DNA of 64,000 nt from Acetomicrobium hydrogeniformans ATCC BAA-1850 (GCF_000160455.2 NZ_ACJX03000001.1:1-64000), one strand, 5' to 3'; shown: positions 42,750-50,789, counted from the first letter of the stretch. Notes: generated from the sequence alone by a model not told the origin. Translations and numbers: made by a program.

Positions 42750-42965
42750 ATGTTGGAGCCGAAAATGACCAGAAGGCTTAGGATGACCTTTGAGACGGAA
42801 GACGGGCCGTGGACTTTGTCTTTGTCGGACGTAAAGGAAGGGCTGCTTCCTGAGGATGTTGAGTCGGTCATGCAGACAATAGTTGACAACAGCATATTCG
42901 GCATTCCCCCAACGGGGATCGTAAAGGCCGAGCTCATAGAGACCGACACTACTCAGCTGGTGTAA
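42750..42965 (+). CDS. DUF2922 domain protein
   Basis: 71-residue protein with the DUF2922 pattern (RLRMTFETEDGPWTLSLSDV then LPEDVESVMQTIVDNSIFGI). Function unknown. AGGAGGTGAT lies before ATG 42750. Same transcription unit as DUF1659, 36 bp apart. Confidence 0.85.
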   Translation: MLEPKMTRRLRMTFETEDGPWTLSLSDVKEGLLPEDVESVMQTIVDNSIFGIPPTGIVKAELIETDTTQLV

Positions 42966-43232
42966 ATATAGATGTTTAAAGGCTGCCCTCAAAGGTGGCC
43001 TTTTGACGGAAAAATAAGGGGTTTTTTAGGGCTCCCTTTTAAGGTAAAAGTTCAAGCCGGGGGGGTTTACCGGCAAAGTGAAGTGTGTTTGCAGTTTACG
43101 AGCGGGTCTTTGCGGGCCTTACATAATGTGAGGCAGACATGGGAAAAGCCGGGGCTTCCTGGGAGGAGGCGCCCGCAAGGGCTTTAAGCTCCTGTAATTT
43201 AAGCGAAGGGAGGGAAAATTTTGGAGGAATTT

Positions 43233-43373
43233 ATGACGTCCACTCTTCAGACGACCTTTTCCATCGCGGTGGCGGCTTATCTGCTGATCCGCATGGAAAA
43301 GCGTCTCGACGAGCTGGCAATAGCGATAAACAACCTCGAAAAGGGCGTGGCAAAATACTTCGGCAAGGTGTAA
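43233..43373 (+). CDS. YvrJ family small membrane protein
   Basis: 46 codons from ATG 43233 (GGAGG 5 bp upstream) to TAA 43373: STLQTTFSIAVAAYLLIRME then KRLDELAIAINNLEKGV. One N-terminal transmembrane helix and a short amphipathic cytosolic helix, as in YvrJ proteins. In a unit ending with a lysin it could act as a holin-like or anchor protein; that is speculation from size and order. Confidence 0.8.
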   Translation: MTSTLQTTFSIAVAAYLLIRMEKRLDELAIAINNLEKGVAKYFGKV

Positions 43374-43499
43374 TTGCAGGTCTAATTTGAAATTTTGCAG
43401 ACTTTCGAGGCGTTTTTGCAAGTTTTTTGACCGTAATTGAAAAATGCAAGCGCCGATGACGGCGCATAAATATAGATTAATATAACGAAAGGAGATCTC

Positions 43500-44036
43500 A
43501 TGAGAGGAAGCGTTGCAGATTATATTTTGAAGGTCGAAGGAGGGTTCGTAGACAACCCGAAAGACCCCGGCGGCAGGACAAAGTTTGGCATCACTGCCGC
43601 CACCCTCGCCTCGGCACGAGCGAGGCTAAAAGACGCCGGGCTTCCCGAAGACGTAATAAACCTTACAAAAGAGCAGGCGCTGGCGATATACGAAAAATTT
43701 TACTGGAAGCCCGCAGGGTGCGACCACATCCCCCGCCCCGTCGATTTAGCCCTATTCGACGGGTGCGTCAACTGCGGAGTAAGGCAGGGCGTGAAGTTCC
43801 TGCAGGAGGCGCTTAATATGCTTGGAGAAAACCTGGCCGTAGACGGCATCTTTGGACAAAAGACCATGCAGGCTGCCTGGGAGCATGCGCTACCCAAGAC
43901 CAAAATTTTATCCACCCTGCTTTGGCGGCGCACGAAATACTACAACGACATCGTCGCCCGAAACCCCGACAGGCGGGTCTTCCTGCACGGCTGGCTCAAC
44001 CGCCTAGCCCAACTTTGGAGCTGCGCTGTGGGATGA
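43500..44036 (+). CDS. GH108 N-acetylmuramidase (phage-type endolysin)
   Basis: 178-residue peptidoglycan hydrolase. Residues 1-95: GH108 catalytic domain with catalytic Glu13 in KVEGGFVDNP and DPGGRTKFGIT. Residues 100-175: a PG_binding_3 domain (GVRQGVKFLQEALNML, VDGIFGQKTM). No signal peptide, so export would need a holin or similar. AAAGGAGATCTC precedes ATG 43500. Last gene of the phage-like block; a strong hairpin follows. Confidence 0.9.
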   Translation: MRGSVADYILKVEGGFVDNPKDPGGRTKFGITAATLASARARLKDAGLPEDVINLTKEQALAIYEKFYWKPAGCDHIPRPVDLALFDGCVNCGVRQGVKFLQEALNMLGENLAVDGIFGQKTMQAAWEHALPKTKILSTLLWRRTKYYNDIVARNPDRRVFLHGWLNRLAQLWSCAVG

Positions 44037-44079
44037 TAAATGTTATGAAGAAATTTATTTAGCCGCACTTGTTGGCTTT

Positions 44080-44123
44080 GGGGCCTGCCGTTTTATATGA
44101 ACAATATATAAGCGGTAGGCCCC
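44080..44123 (+). repeat. Palindromic repeat family 2, most complete hairpin copy
   Basis: GGGGCCTGCCG ... CGGTAGGCCCC with a nearly continuous stem through the centre. It lies 44 bp after the lysin gene and may terminate its transcription. A partial copy (AAGCGGTAGACC) is at 44179-44190. Confidence 0.75.
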
Positions 44124-44211
44124 GCTTTAAGTTATAATAAAGTTACCTAAAAGTAAAGGGTATCATGAGGTCGCCAAGCAAGCGGTAGACCTTGGATTGA
44201 GGTGATCGAGA

Positions 44212-44430
44212 TTGGTTAAAGTAGCGGATCGGATCGTCGTCGATCCTGAAATATGTTTTGGAAAACCGGTTATCGAGGACACTAGAATCCCGGTTCATCT
44301 GGTTTTGGAACTTTTGGGCGATGGAGTTACACCAGATGAAATTATAAAAAATTATTATCCCTGTTTGACCAAGGAGGATATCCTTGCTTGTATCCGTTTT
44401 GCCAACTCCTTCATAATGATAGACCCTTGA
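44212..44430 (+). CDS. DUF433 antitoxin-like protein, orphan
   Basis: 72-residue DUF433 protein (RIVVDPEICFGKPVIEDTRI then VHLVLELLGDGVTPDEIIKN), a small winged-helix antitoxin usually paired with a DUF5615 PIN-like toxin. No toxin follows. A DUF5615 fragment lies 4.5 kb away at 48963. TTG 44212 chosen: GAGGTG is 7 bp upstream. Confidence 0.83.
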   Translation: MVKVADRIVVDPEICFGKPVIEDTRIPVHLVLELLGDGVTPDEIIKNYYPCLTKEDILACIRFANSFIMIDP

Positions 44431-44585
44431 AATGACGGCTTGAAATTACATGGCAGCAAATTGAGTGGACATTTTTAATGCGTATAGTATAATATCTTTC
44501 AAGTAAAAGTATATGGAATGCATTATGATGATTTGGTACAATCTAATATCAAGGGCATCTTCAACGATTATAAAAAAATCAGCGC

Positions 44586-44710
44586 TTGACATGAGAGAAA
44601 ACAATGCTAAACTAATCATTGCAGGCTGAGGCCTGTGCGAATAAGGTTTTCTCCCCCGGCGGATGTTGAGGAAAGCCCTCAACGCTAAATCCAAAGGGGG
44701 TTATTTTTTG
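44586..44710 (+). ncRNA. Candidate small structured RNA with promoter and terminator
   Basis: -35 TTGACA (44586-44591), 16-bp spacer, -10-like TAAACT (44608-44613). The expected transcript from about 44620 starts GCAGGCTGAGGCCTGTGC (short hairpin) and ends in a nested stem: CCCCC ... GGAT-GTTGAGG-AAAGC-CCTCAAC ... ATCC ... GGGGG followed by TTATTTTTT. No open frame fits. I do not recognise a known RNA family. Confidence 0.5.
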
Positions 44711-44735
44711 TCCGCTCAATTTTATAAATATATTT

Positions 44736-44795
44736 GGGGTCGGATCTTTAATCTTGAAATATCTTTAATCTTGAAATATCTTTAATCTTGAAATA
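44736..44795 (+). repeat. REP-like repeat with tandem tail
   Basis: GGGGTCGGATCTTTAATC then TTGAAAT, followed by two further tandem copies of ATCTTTAATCTTGAAAT (three in all). Confidence 0.85.
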
Positions 44796-44886
44796 TACTT
44801 TAGTAATCAAACACGCGATATCTCAGGATCCGATGATCTCAAGGATAAATTTTTGGCTGACTGACACCGATGGGTTTATATAAAAA

Positions 44887-44957
44887 GACGGAGGCGGCAT
44901 TTTGAGGTCGGGTCAATTCCTGTTACAGAATGACCGACCTTGAGCCACACCTCCGTC
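44887..44957. other. Long imperfect hairpin of unknown origin
   Basis: Outer stem GACGGAGG/CCTCCGTC, inner stem AGGTCGGGTCA/TGACCGACCT and a small top stem CTGT/ACAG; a TATTATTTT run follows. It could be a terminator, a mobile-element end or an RNA. Confidence 0.5.
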
Positions 44958-45128
44958 TGCTATTATTTTAACCTAATTACCTAGAATTGTCACTCGATTA
45001 TTATATGTAAATATTTAATCTAACCAAATAACGTTTGTTGCCAAAATCAGCGCCTATTGAAGGCAGCTTCAGTGGGGCGCTTTTAAAATTTAAAGGCAAC
45101 GGCACGGTTACACATCAGTAGACCTTAA

Positions 45129-45212
45129 TATTTTAAATACCTCGTCTTTGGAGATAGCGTCAAGCACGGCTTCGGCTCCTACGTCAAGCTTGGATTCGTC
45201 GGCGACGGAGCT
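45129..45212 (-). pseudogene. Rpn nuclease 3' remnant
   Basis: Short decayed match to the 3' end of the Rpn gene (CTCGTCTTTGGA, GTCGGCGACGGAGC). The upstream flank resembles that of the remnant at 1425-1566. A family 1 repeat begins 10 bp further. Confidence 0.6.
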
Positions 45213-45221
45213 ATTAAACTA

Positions 45222-45276
45222 TAATTCAAGATTAAAGATCCGACCCTCGAGGTTTTCGCGACCCTCGAGGTTTTCG
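45222..45276 (-). repeat. REP-like repeat and 18-bp tandem duplication
   Basis: AATTCAAGATTAAAGATCCG then ACCC; its end runs into two perfect copies of CGACCCTCGAGGTTTTCG (45241-45258, 45259-45276). Confidence 0.8.
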
Positions 45277-45284
45277 CTGCTAGT

Positions 45285-45752
45285 TTAGATGGCCTCGCGA
45301 AAGTAATCCTCGAAAGCAGCCTTAATTATGTCTTTTACTTTATCCACTGCATTGGACTCGGACAGCGCAAGCGTAAGCAATGTATTAATTAAACTATTAA
45401 GGCTTACGTTCTCACGCTCGGCCCTTTCGGCCAGCATACGGTGCAGAAATTTTGGAATTCGAAGGACAAAACGGCCGCTGTACTCTTCTTCCGCTTCTTC
45501 TGCAGTCTCAGGTATAGGCAGCCCCTCATTTAGCCAGCGCGCAAAGGATTCCCGTTTTATCTCGTTCAGCAGCGCCAAGGCCTCCTCAAAAGTTTCGCCA
45601 TACGCATTCATCGATGCCCGACCCAAGGCAGGAATGGTTATGATAAATCCTCCCCCTTCCTCTTGAGAAACTTGCGTGACTTCAAGGGGGTAATTTAACT
45701 TCATGTAATATTCTAAATCCTTTTTCAAACCTATCACCTCAATATGTCTCAT
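45285..45752 (-). CDS. hicB: HicB-family antitoxin with C-terminal DNA-binding domain
   Basis: 155-residue antitoxin: an N-terminal partial RNase H domain (EGGGFIITIPALGRASMNAY then ETFEEALALLNEIK) and a C-terminal ribbon-helix-helix (FVLRIPKFLHRMLAERAERE, VSLNSLINTLLTLAL). ATG 45752 is supported because it overlaps the original hicA stop in an ATGA, although a TTG at 45728 with GAGGTG is also possible. It likely binds the 24-bp palindrome upstream of hicA. Its partner is frameshifted. Confidence 0.85.
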   Translation of the reverse strand: MRHIEVIGLKKDLEYYMKLNYPLEVTQVSQEEGGGFIITIPALGRASMNAYGETFEEALALLNEIKRESFARWLNEGLPIPETAEEAEEEYSGRFVLRIPKFLHRMLAERAERENVSLNSLINTLLTLALSESNAVDKVKDIIKAAFEDYFREAI

Positions 45753-46062
45753 TTGTCCTTCTTCATCCCTTCTATTTCCTGGATGTATTTCAACGCCTTA
45801 CAGATATTTCTTAAATACCAATGTTTAACTTTATTTTATGCCGTACGATGACCAAGTCTCCACTGGGATGAAAATCCCTTGAAAAGTAGCCCGGGAACTG
45901 CTTAAAGGCTTCTTTAATCAAAGGATGTTGAAAGACCGCATGACTTCCTTTATCGTGAACCTTTTTGAATCCGGCCTTTAAAAGAAAATTTTCAACGACA
46001 TCATAACGTTCTTCTGATGTTGAACATAGCCACTTGTTCAAAAGTTTGTCAGCTTCATCCAC
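45749..46062 (-). pseudogene. hicA: hicA-type toxin gene with a frameshift
   Basis: GTG 46062 (GAGGT upstream) opens a frame with YDVVENFLLKAGFKKVHDKG then SHAVFQHPLIKEAF, the HicA core with its catalytic His, and GDLVIVRHK. A stop follows at 45813-45811. The expected ending (KVKHWYLRNICKALKYIQEI) is present in another frame and runs to a TGA overlapping the hicB ATG. Removing two bases near 45835 would restore one frame. The toxin is probably truncated. Confidence 0.75.
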
Positions 46063-46080
46063 AAAGATACCTCCATCTCA

Positions 46081-46104
46081 AGTGATATCGTATATGATAT
46101 CACT
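46081..46104. promoter_or_regulatory. Operator palindrome upstream of hicAB
   Basis: AGTGATATC-GTATAT-GATATCACT, a perfect 9-6-9 dyad overlapping a minus-strand TTTACA (17 bp) TACGAT promoter. Confidence 0.75.
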
Positions 46105-46417
46105 AATTTTGTAAATACACCAAAAAACGGGTCCATCCTAATTCAGCGCTCTGTCAAATTGTTTGCCGTGAAGGCGCGCTACTTCCTTGTTACGCTATGT
46201 GCGTTACGCAGTATGGGTAATGATTATATGCAAATGAGGATTATGCAACTATTGAAAAATTTAAGAAGTGTAAAATATGATGAATATGGCCAAAATTCTC
46301 TATACCGATAAGAAATTGATTTGCTACGTTATTGGTAAATTACAAAACATCGGTATTATATTTTGACTTTCAGTATATTCAAGAACCCTTTTGTTGCTTT
46401 TCAAGGGATTCAACGAA
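46105..46417. other. Intergenic stretch, nothing recognised
   Basis: About 310 bp of A-T rich sequence; short plus frames without similarity. Confidence 0.4.
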
Positions 46418-46443
46418 AAATTCAAGATTAAAGATCCGACCCT
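46418..46443 (-). repeat. REP-like repeat, family 1
   Basis: AAATTCAAGATTAAAGATCC then GACCCT. It supplies GSDL and TAA to the gene at 46428. Confidence 0.85.
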
Positions 46444-47093
46444 CGAGGGTTCCTTCCCTTGATTTTCCTTGCCGGTACCCCGACATATGTACCAGGCTCC
46501 ATTATGTCCCTAGTTACTACCGCGCCTGCTCCAATGATGCAATTGCCTGTAATACTTATATTGTTTATTACTGCGCTTCCGATACCTATCCATGTACCCT
46601 TTCCAACGCTTACAGTCCCGGCCAGATGCGCACCTGGTGAGATATGCACGTAATCGCCTATCATATTGTCGTGATCTATGGTTGCTCCGGTATTGATTAT
46701 GCAACCTTTACCTATCTTGGTACAGCAGTTAATTACAGCCCCTGCCATGATGACCGTACCAATCCCGACCTCCACCAGCTTGCCCAAAACAGCACTAGGA
46801 TGAATCAACACAGGGACGCTTGCTTCTAATGACATCAATTCCTCTAATACCTTTTCTCTCGTAGCGTTATTGCCAATTGCCACGAATATATCGTAGTCTT
46901 TTATATACTTAAAGGCATTTTCTGATCTATCTATTACATCAATATCTAACGAAGACTTGATGGCTTCATCCTGATCCATAAAAGCAATATATTTCCATTT
47001 ATTCATCTTTAAGGCAACGTCGGCAACGACCTTGCCATGACCGCTTGCGCCAATAATCAAAAGCCTTTTTTTTGTATTATAATTTATTTTCAT
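46428..47093 (-). CDS. pglD: PglD/NeuD-type sugar O/N-acyltransferase
   Basis: 221-residue protein: N-terminal Rossmann-like nucleotide-sugar domain ([20 protein letters not shown]) and a C-terminal left-handed beta-helix ([40 protein letters not shown] with the catalytic His, [10 protein letters not shown]). PglD acetylates the 4-amino group of a UDP-amino-sugar to give UDP-diNAc-bacillosamine. Overlaps pglC by 17 bp. The terminal GSDL and TAA derive from a family 1 repeat. Confidence 0.88.
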   Translation of the reverse strand: MKINYNTKKRLLIIGASGHGKVVADVALKMNKWKYIAFMDQDEAIKSSLDIDVIDRSENAFKYIKDYDIFVAIGNNATREKVLEELMSLEASVPVLIHPSAVLGKLVEVGIGTVIMAGAVINCCTKIGKGCIINTGATIDHDNMIGDYVHISPGAHLAGTVSVGKGTWIGIGSAVINNISITGNCIIGAGAVVTRDIMEPGTYVGVPARKIKGRNPRGSDL

Positions 47094-47757
47094 GTAATTG
47101 ACCTGCCTGTTGGCTTCCTCTAAACGGCTCCATCGTCGCCCTGCCCTCTTGGTTAATTCCCTCTCTTTGTAAAACCTTCATGATGGTCAAAAAAATTATC
47201 TTCACGTCCAGAAAAAAGCTGAGGTTATCGACATATTCGACATCGTAGTTAAATTTCTCTTCCCAACTTATGGCGTTACGGCCGTTTACTTGCGCCCAAC
47301 CTGTTAGCCCCGGCCTTACTTCGTGACGTCGCCTTTGATGTGCATTATATAGGGGAAGATATTCTATCAGCAACGGCCTGGGCCCCACAATTGACATATC
47401 TCCTTTTAGGATGTTAAAAAGCTCAGGCAATTCATCCAAAGACGACGCCCGCAAGAACTTGCCGAAATCTGTCAGCCTCATTTCGTCGGGCAGCAATTCT
47501 CCCTTTTCATCTCTTTCGTCAGTCATGGTACGAAACTTATATAGGGTAAATATCTTTTCGTTCATGCCAGGCCTTTGCTGTTTGAATATAACAGGACTTC
47601 CAAGCTTTATCCTAACGAGCAAAGCGATGAGTAACAAAATCGGACTTAATATGATAATGGCCCCTAGCGAGAGCACAAAATCAAGGGGTCGTTTGAAATA
47701 CCGCCCGTAGGGGCCTCTTTTTTCTTTTTGTGGCTTTAATTCCGCCTCACCCGGCAT
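47077..47757 (-). CDS. pglC: PglC-type phosphoglycosyl transferase
   Basis: 226-residue bacterial sugar transferase (PF02397), monotopic: a membrane re-entrant helix at 25-48 ([20 protein letters not shown]), KFRTM (74-78), catalytic Asp108-Glu109 in [13 protein letters not shown], and VGPRP (124-128). Transfers a sugar-1-phosphate to undecaprenyl phosphate, starting repeat-unit synthesis. ATG 47757 is chosen over GTG 47787 because GGAG sits just upstream and the start then overlaps the pglE stop region. Confidence 0.9.
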   Translation of the reverse strand: MPGEAELKPQKEKRGPYGRYFKRPLDFVLSLGAIIILSPILLLIALLVRIKLGSPVIFKQQRPGMNEKIFTLYKFRTMTDERDEKGELLPDEMRLTDFGKFLRASSLDELPELFNILKGDMSIVGPRPLLIEYLPLYNAHQRRRHEVRPGLTGWAQVNGRNAISWEEKFNYDVEYVDNLSFFLDVKIIFLTIMKVLQREGINQEGRATMEPFRGSQQAGQLHENKL

Positions 47758-47758
47758 C

Positions 47759-48871
47759 TCATCTCCAAACCCCTTTAATAATTTCACATACCCTGTTTAG
47801 GTCGTCATCCGTCATTTTCGTGTCGCTCGGCAAACATAAGCCGTGTTCGAAGATCTTTTGAGATACGCCGCTTCCCAAAAAGTCATAATTCCGGTAAAAG
47901 GGCTGCATATGCATGGGCTTCCATATGGGCCTCGATTCGATGTTTTCCCGCTCCAAGGCCTCAATAATGTCTAAAGGCTTGACTTTGCCCGACAAGGTGA
48001 TGCAGCTCAGCCAAAAGTTGGGCTCGTTCCAATCGTTTACGGGCATCATTCCTAGTCCTTCAAGGTGGCTCAAGTTTTCTTTGTAAAATTCAAAGATGTG
48101 CTTTTTTTGGATTAACCTTCGGTCTAAAACCTTTAGCTGACCACGGCCGATGCCTGCCAATACGTTACTCATCCTGTAGTTGTAGCCAAGTTCGCTATGT
48201 TCGTAGTGTCGTGCCTTGTCCCTTGCTTGCGTGGACCAAAATCTGACTTTGGCTATCCTTTCTTCGTCACTTGAGACGAGCATCCCTCCGCCCGACGTCG
48301 TGATGATCTTGTTGCCGTTGAAGGAAAACACGCCGTATTTGCCAAAGGTGCCCGTGTATTTGCCCTTGTACTTCGTGCCCAGGCTTTCGGCGGCGTCTTC
48401 TATTAATGTGACGTTGTGATCCCAGCATATCCTAATGATCGGGTCTAAGTCTGCAGATAAGCCGTAAAGATGAGTCAGTATGACCGCCTTTGGATTGGGG
48501 TACTTCTTGAAGGCGTCCTCCAGGGCCTGGGGGTCCATGTTCCAGGTCTTAAAGTCGCTGTCAATGAACACGGGGGTCGCGTTTTGATACACGATTGGGT
48601 TGGCCGTGGCCGAAAAGGTGAGGGACTGGCAAAAAACTAGGTCGTCTTTTTCCACTCCCGCGGCCTTCAACGCCATGTGAATGGCGGCAGTCCCTGAAGA
48701 AAGCGCCGCTGCGTGCTTTGCGCCGACCCAGGCGGCAAGCTCTTTCTCGAAGGCGTCCACGTTTGGCCCCAGGGGGGCGATCCAGTTGGTGTCAAAGGCT
48801 TCTTTCACGTATTGCAATTCGTAGCCTTCACCGCTCATGTGGGGCGACGAAAGCCATATCTTTTTCGGCAA
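47759..48871 (-). CDS. pglE: PglE-type UDP-4-amino-sugar aminotransferase
   Basis: 370-residue PLP enzyme of the DegT/DnrJ family, beginning [20 protein letters not shown] as PglE homologues do. Asp159 in [11 protein letters not shown] and Schiff-base Lys188 in [15 protein letters not shown] are present. TTG 48871 is preferred over an ATG 58 codons upstream: GGAGGG is 6 bp before it and the upstream extension has no family match. It should aminate a 4-keto-6-deoxy UDP-sugar, but the dehydratase (PglF) that makes this substrate is not in the window. Confidence 0.88.
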   Translation of the reverse strand: MPKKIWLSSPHMSGEGYELQYVKEAFDTNWIAPLGPNVDAFEKELAAWVGAKHAAALSSGTAAIHMALKAAGVEKDDLVFCQSLTFSATANPIVYQNATPVFIDSDFKTWNMDPQALEDAFKKYPNPKAVILTHLYGLSADLDPIIRICWDHNVTLIEDAAESLGTKYKGKYTGTFGKYGVFSFNGNKIITTSGGGMLVSSDEERIAKVRFWSTQARDKARHYEHSELGYNYRMSNVLAGIGRGQLKVLDRRLIQKKHIFEFYKENLSHLEGLGMMPVNDWNEPNFWLSCITLSGKVKPLDIIEALERENIESRPIWKPMHMQPFYRNYDFLGSGVSQKIFEHGLCLPSDTKMTDDDLNRVCEIIKGVWR

Positions 48872-48962
48872 ATTTATCCCTCCATTTTTATGATGCCAGT
48901 TTACTATAAAAAGTATAACATTTTGGAGAGATTTGAGGTTTATCTTCTTCCTTCCTTGTAAA

Positions 48963-49211
48963 ACTGAGGTAAGAATTTTAATAACTTTGGATTTGGACTT
49001 TTTGAATGTGTTGCTATACCCTCCTAAGGATTCATCTGGTATCATTCTACTGCGTTCTTTATGTCAATCCATCGATTGCATAACTGACCTTGTCAGAAAA
49101 CTTCGAAAGAAGCTGAAATTAGAAACATCTGAAAGATCGGAAAAGGGAAACAGGACTACTACGACATCACCTTTTACAAATCTTGCCAAGCTTCATCTTC
49201 CTCAGGCCTGA
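48963..49211 (+). pseudogene. C-terminal part of a DUF5615 PIN-like toxin
   Basis: Frame reads LITLDLDFLNVLLYPPKDSS then GIILLRSLCQSIDCITDLVR, the second half of DUF5615 proteins. The N-terminal half with the first catalytic Asp (LLDENLP type) is missing. This would be the natural partner type for the orphan DUF433 gene at 44212. It overlaps the convergent antitoxin gene at 49174. Confidence 0.65.
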
Positions 49212-49368
49212 GCCAATCTTTCCGCAAACTGGATTCGCTAAACGTGAGCGTTTCCGATCGTTTCTTTAATGACTTAGTCTTTAAGAAACGGACAAAATCT
49301 AAAACCTCCTGAAGGTCCGATGCCGTTAAACCCTCCATTTCACGGATAAGCTTTTCTCTCCTATCCAT
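49174..49368 (-). CDS. DUF2281-like antitoxin, orphan
   Basis: 64-residue protein: KLIREMEGLTASDLQEVLDF then VRFLKTKS, a DUF2281 helix pair with a charged tail ending PEEDEAWQDL. No toxin gene follows on the minus strand. Its 3' end overlaps the DUF5615 remnant on the other strand. Confidence 0.7.
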   Translation of the reverse strand: MDRREKLIREMEGLTASDLQEVLDFVRFLKTKSLKKRSETLTFSESSLRKDWLRPEEDEAWQDL

Positions 49369-49465
49369 CTATCTCCACCTTCTCTATTTTATGTGATTCA
49401 TGATTTTGTTATTATAATTTTATCAGATCTATTTTATCGACCACTTTTTAATCGGGGGATGAGAT

Positions 49466-49723
49466 ATGAAGATCGCAAAGATCACCTCAAAGGGACAGGT
49501 TACCATTCCTATCGATATACGCCGCAAATTGGGGGTCAAGGAGGGTGACAAGATCTTATTTGTCGAGGAAGCAGGAAAGGTATACATTCTTAATGCATCG
49601 ATGGAGGCCCTAAGGAAGGCACAGGCCGCTTTTGCCGGTGAGGCACAACGCGTTGGATTAAAAGACGAGAACGACGTAGTCTCCATGATAAAAGAACTTC
49701 GCCGCGAAAGAAAGGAAAAATAG
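49466..49723 (+). CDS. SpoVT/AbrB-family antitoxin
   Basis: 85-residue protein: residues 3-45 are the AbrB swapped hairpin (AKITSKGQVTIPIDIRRKLG then VKEGDKILFVEEAGKVYIL), followed by a helical toxin-binding tail. GGGGGATGAGAT precedes ATG 49466. The PIN toxin gene starts one base after its TAG, but is truncated. Confidence 0.88.
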   Translation: MKIAKITSKGQVTIPIDIRRKLGVKEGDKILFVEEAGKVYILNASMEALRKAQAAFAGEAQRVGLKDENDVVSMIKELRRERKEK

Positions 49724-49724
49724 C

Positions 49725-49877
49725 ATGAGAATTATGTTGGATACAAACGTGCTCGTATCGTTGCTTTTGTTTCCTAATCCGCAAATGAATGAAATGATGG
49801 AGAATATATTTGCAGATCATAAGTTAGTAAAAATATTTTGGGGGTCTACCATTATAAAACCACTAAATGAACGGTAG
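49725..49877 (+). pseudogene. vapC-type PIN toxin truncated by repeat family 2
   Basis: The frame begins MRIMLDTNVLVSLLLFPNPQ, the N-terminal PIN strand with its first catalytic Asp, continues for about 38 residues, then runs into a family 2 repeat, which adds GSTIIKPLNER and the TAG stop at 49875-49877. About 90 residues and the remaining acidic residues are gone. Confidence 0.85.
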
Positions 49878-49883
49878 GCCCCG
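49839..49883 (+). repeat. Palindromic repeat family 2
   Basis: GGGGGTCTACC ... GGTAGGCCCC with inner CATTATAAAACCACTAAATG. It terminates the truncated PIN gene. Confidence 0.85.
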
Positions 49884-49895
49884 CAATCGAAAGGA

Positions 49896-50789
49896 TCAGC
49901 CTTTCTGTTCCTCCAACTTATTGAGAAAGGCCATTACATACGAAAGAAATTTGCCGAAATCGTCCAATTCATAATGGATTGTGCGGTAAACTAGCTTGCT
50001 ATCAACTTCCCAATATACATGGACGAGGATGTTGCGCATTGCGCACATACGAGCCAGTTTGTCGGCAAAATCTTTAGGGATGACGTTTAGCGAGGCAAGT
50101 GTTTTGAAGATATCTGCATAGGTCTTTGGTGCCTTAAAATTGCCCTTAAACTGATGCAACGAAAGCAAACGATTGCCTATGTTTATACACGTCTCGATTG
50201 CGATTTGTAAGTAACGTTCCGTCGCTGCCTGCAAAGTTTTATCTTTTAGATATTCTTCTATAGGCTTTTGTCGAATCTTTTCAAGGCGACTTATGTATTC
50301 CTGTAACAATTCAATTTGGTTCATTAATTTAATATCCATTGAAGGCTCCTCCGAAGCACCTATGAGTCTCTTGTAATACTCCCGCAGAATCGGATAAAAG
50401 TCTAGGTAAGCGCCCAAAACCTTAGCCTGAAAATCGATCAAGGTTTGGGGATCGTAAAGGACCAGGATGACCTTATCTTCTATTGCGCTAAATTGTAGGG
50501 TTAACGGTGCAACATTTAGATTTACTAAGTCGAAGTCATCAGTGTGCATCAGCCGAGAGAGATCGAGGTAAAGATTTGAATGAATCTTAAACATTTCCCA
50601 TTCGCTTAAACCTTCACGGTACAAAACTGCCAGGTCGATATCGCTCAAAGGCGTGACCTCATCTCGACTCGCAGAACCGAACAAAAGCAGGGCTGCAACC
50701 TCTTTCCTGTAGGGCATTAGCGCCTCCGGGGCCCTTTGAAGCTGTTTTAATATGAAATCAAAATCAAGCGGTCTCTCGCTCAAGCGCAT
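49896..50789 (-). CDS. Single-chain MntA-HepT-like nucleotidyltransferase/HEPN fusion
   Basis: 297-residue protein. Residues 28-60: NTase core LLLFGSASRDEVTPLSDIDL (Gly38-Ser39, Asp50, Asp52). Residues 150-295: HepT-type HEPN domain with an intact R-x4-H-x-Y motif in MRNILVHVYW (Arg252, His257, Tyr259). Normally the two domains are separate antitoxin and toxin genes; here they are in one polypeptide with a roughly 90-residue helical linker. Probably self-inhibited through intramolecular AMPylation. AAGGAG lies upstream of ATG 50789. Confidence 0.8.
   Translation of the reverse strand: MRLSERPLDFDFILKQLQRAPEALMPYRKEVAALLLFGSASRDEVTPLSDIDLAVLYREGLSEWEMFKIHSNLYLDLSRLMHTDDFDLVNLNVAPLTLQFSAIEDKVILVLYDPQTLIDFQAKVLGAYLDFYPILREYYKRLIGASEEPSMDIKLMNQIELLQEYISRLEKIRQKPIEEYLKDKTLQAATERYLQIAIETCINIGNRLLSLHQFKGNFKAPKTYADIFKTLASLNVIPKDFADKLARMCAMRNILVHVYWEVDSKLVYRTIHYELDDFGKFLSYVMAFLNKLEEQKG

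Noticed and set aside
43139-43390. Longer plus-strand frame overlapping the YvrJ gene
   Set aside because: The 46-codon YvrJ frame has the recognisable family pattern and a ribosome site; the overlapping frame has neither.
44736-44795. Tandem 17-bp repeats as a CRISPR array
   Set aside because: Repeats are directly adjacent without spacers, are too short, and are an extension of a family 1 REP copy.
45728-45752. TTG 45728 as hicB start
   Set aside because: It has a good ribosome site, but the restored hicA frame ends in an ATGA overlap with ATG 45752, which favours the longer form; left as an alternative.
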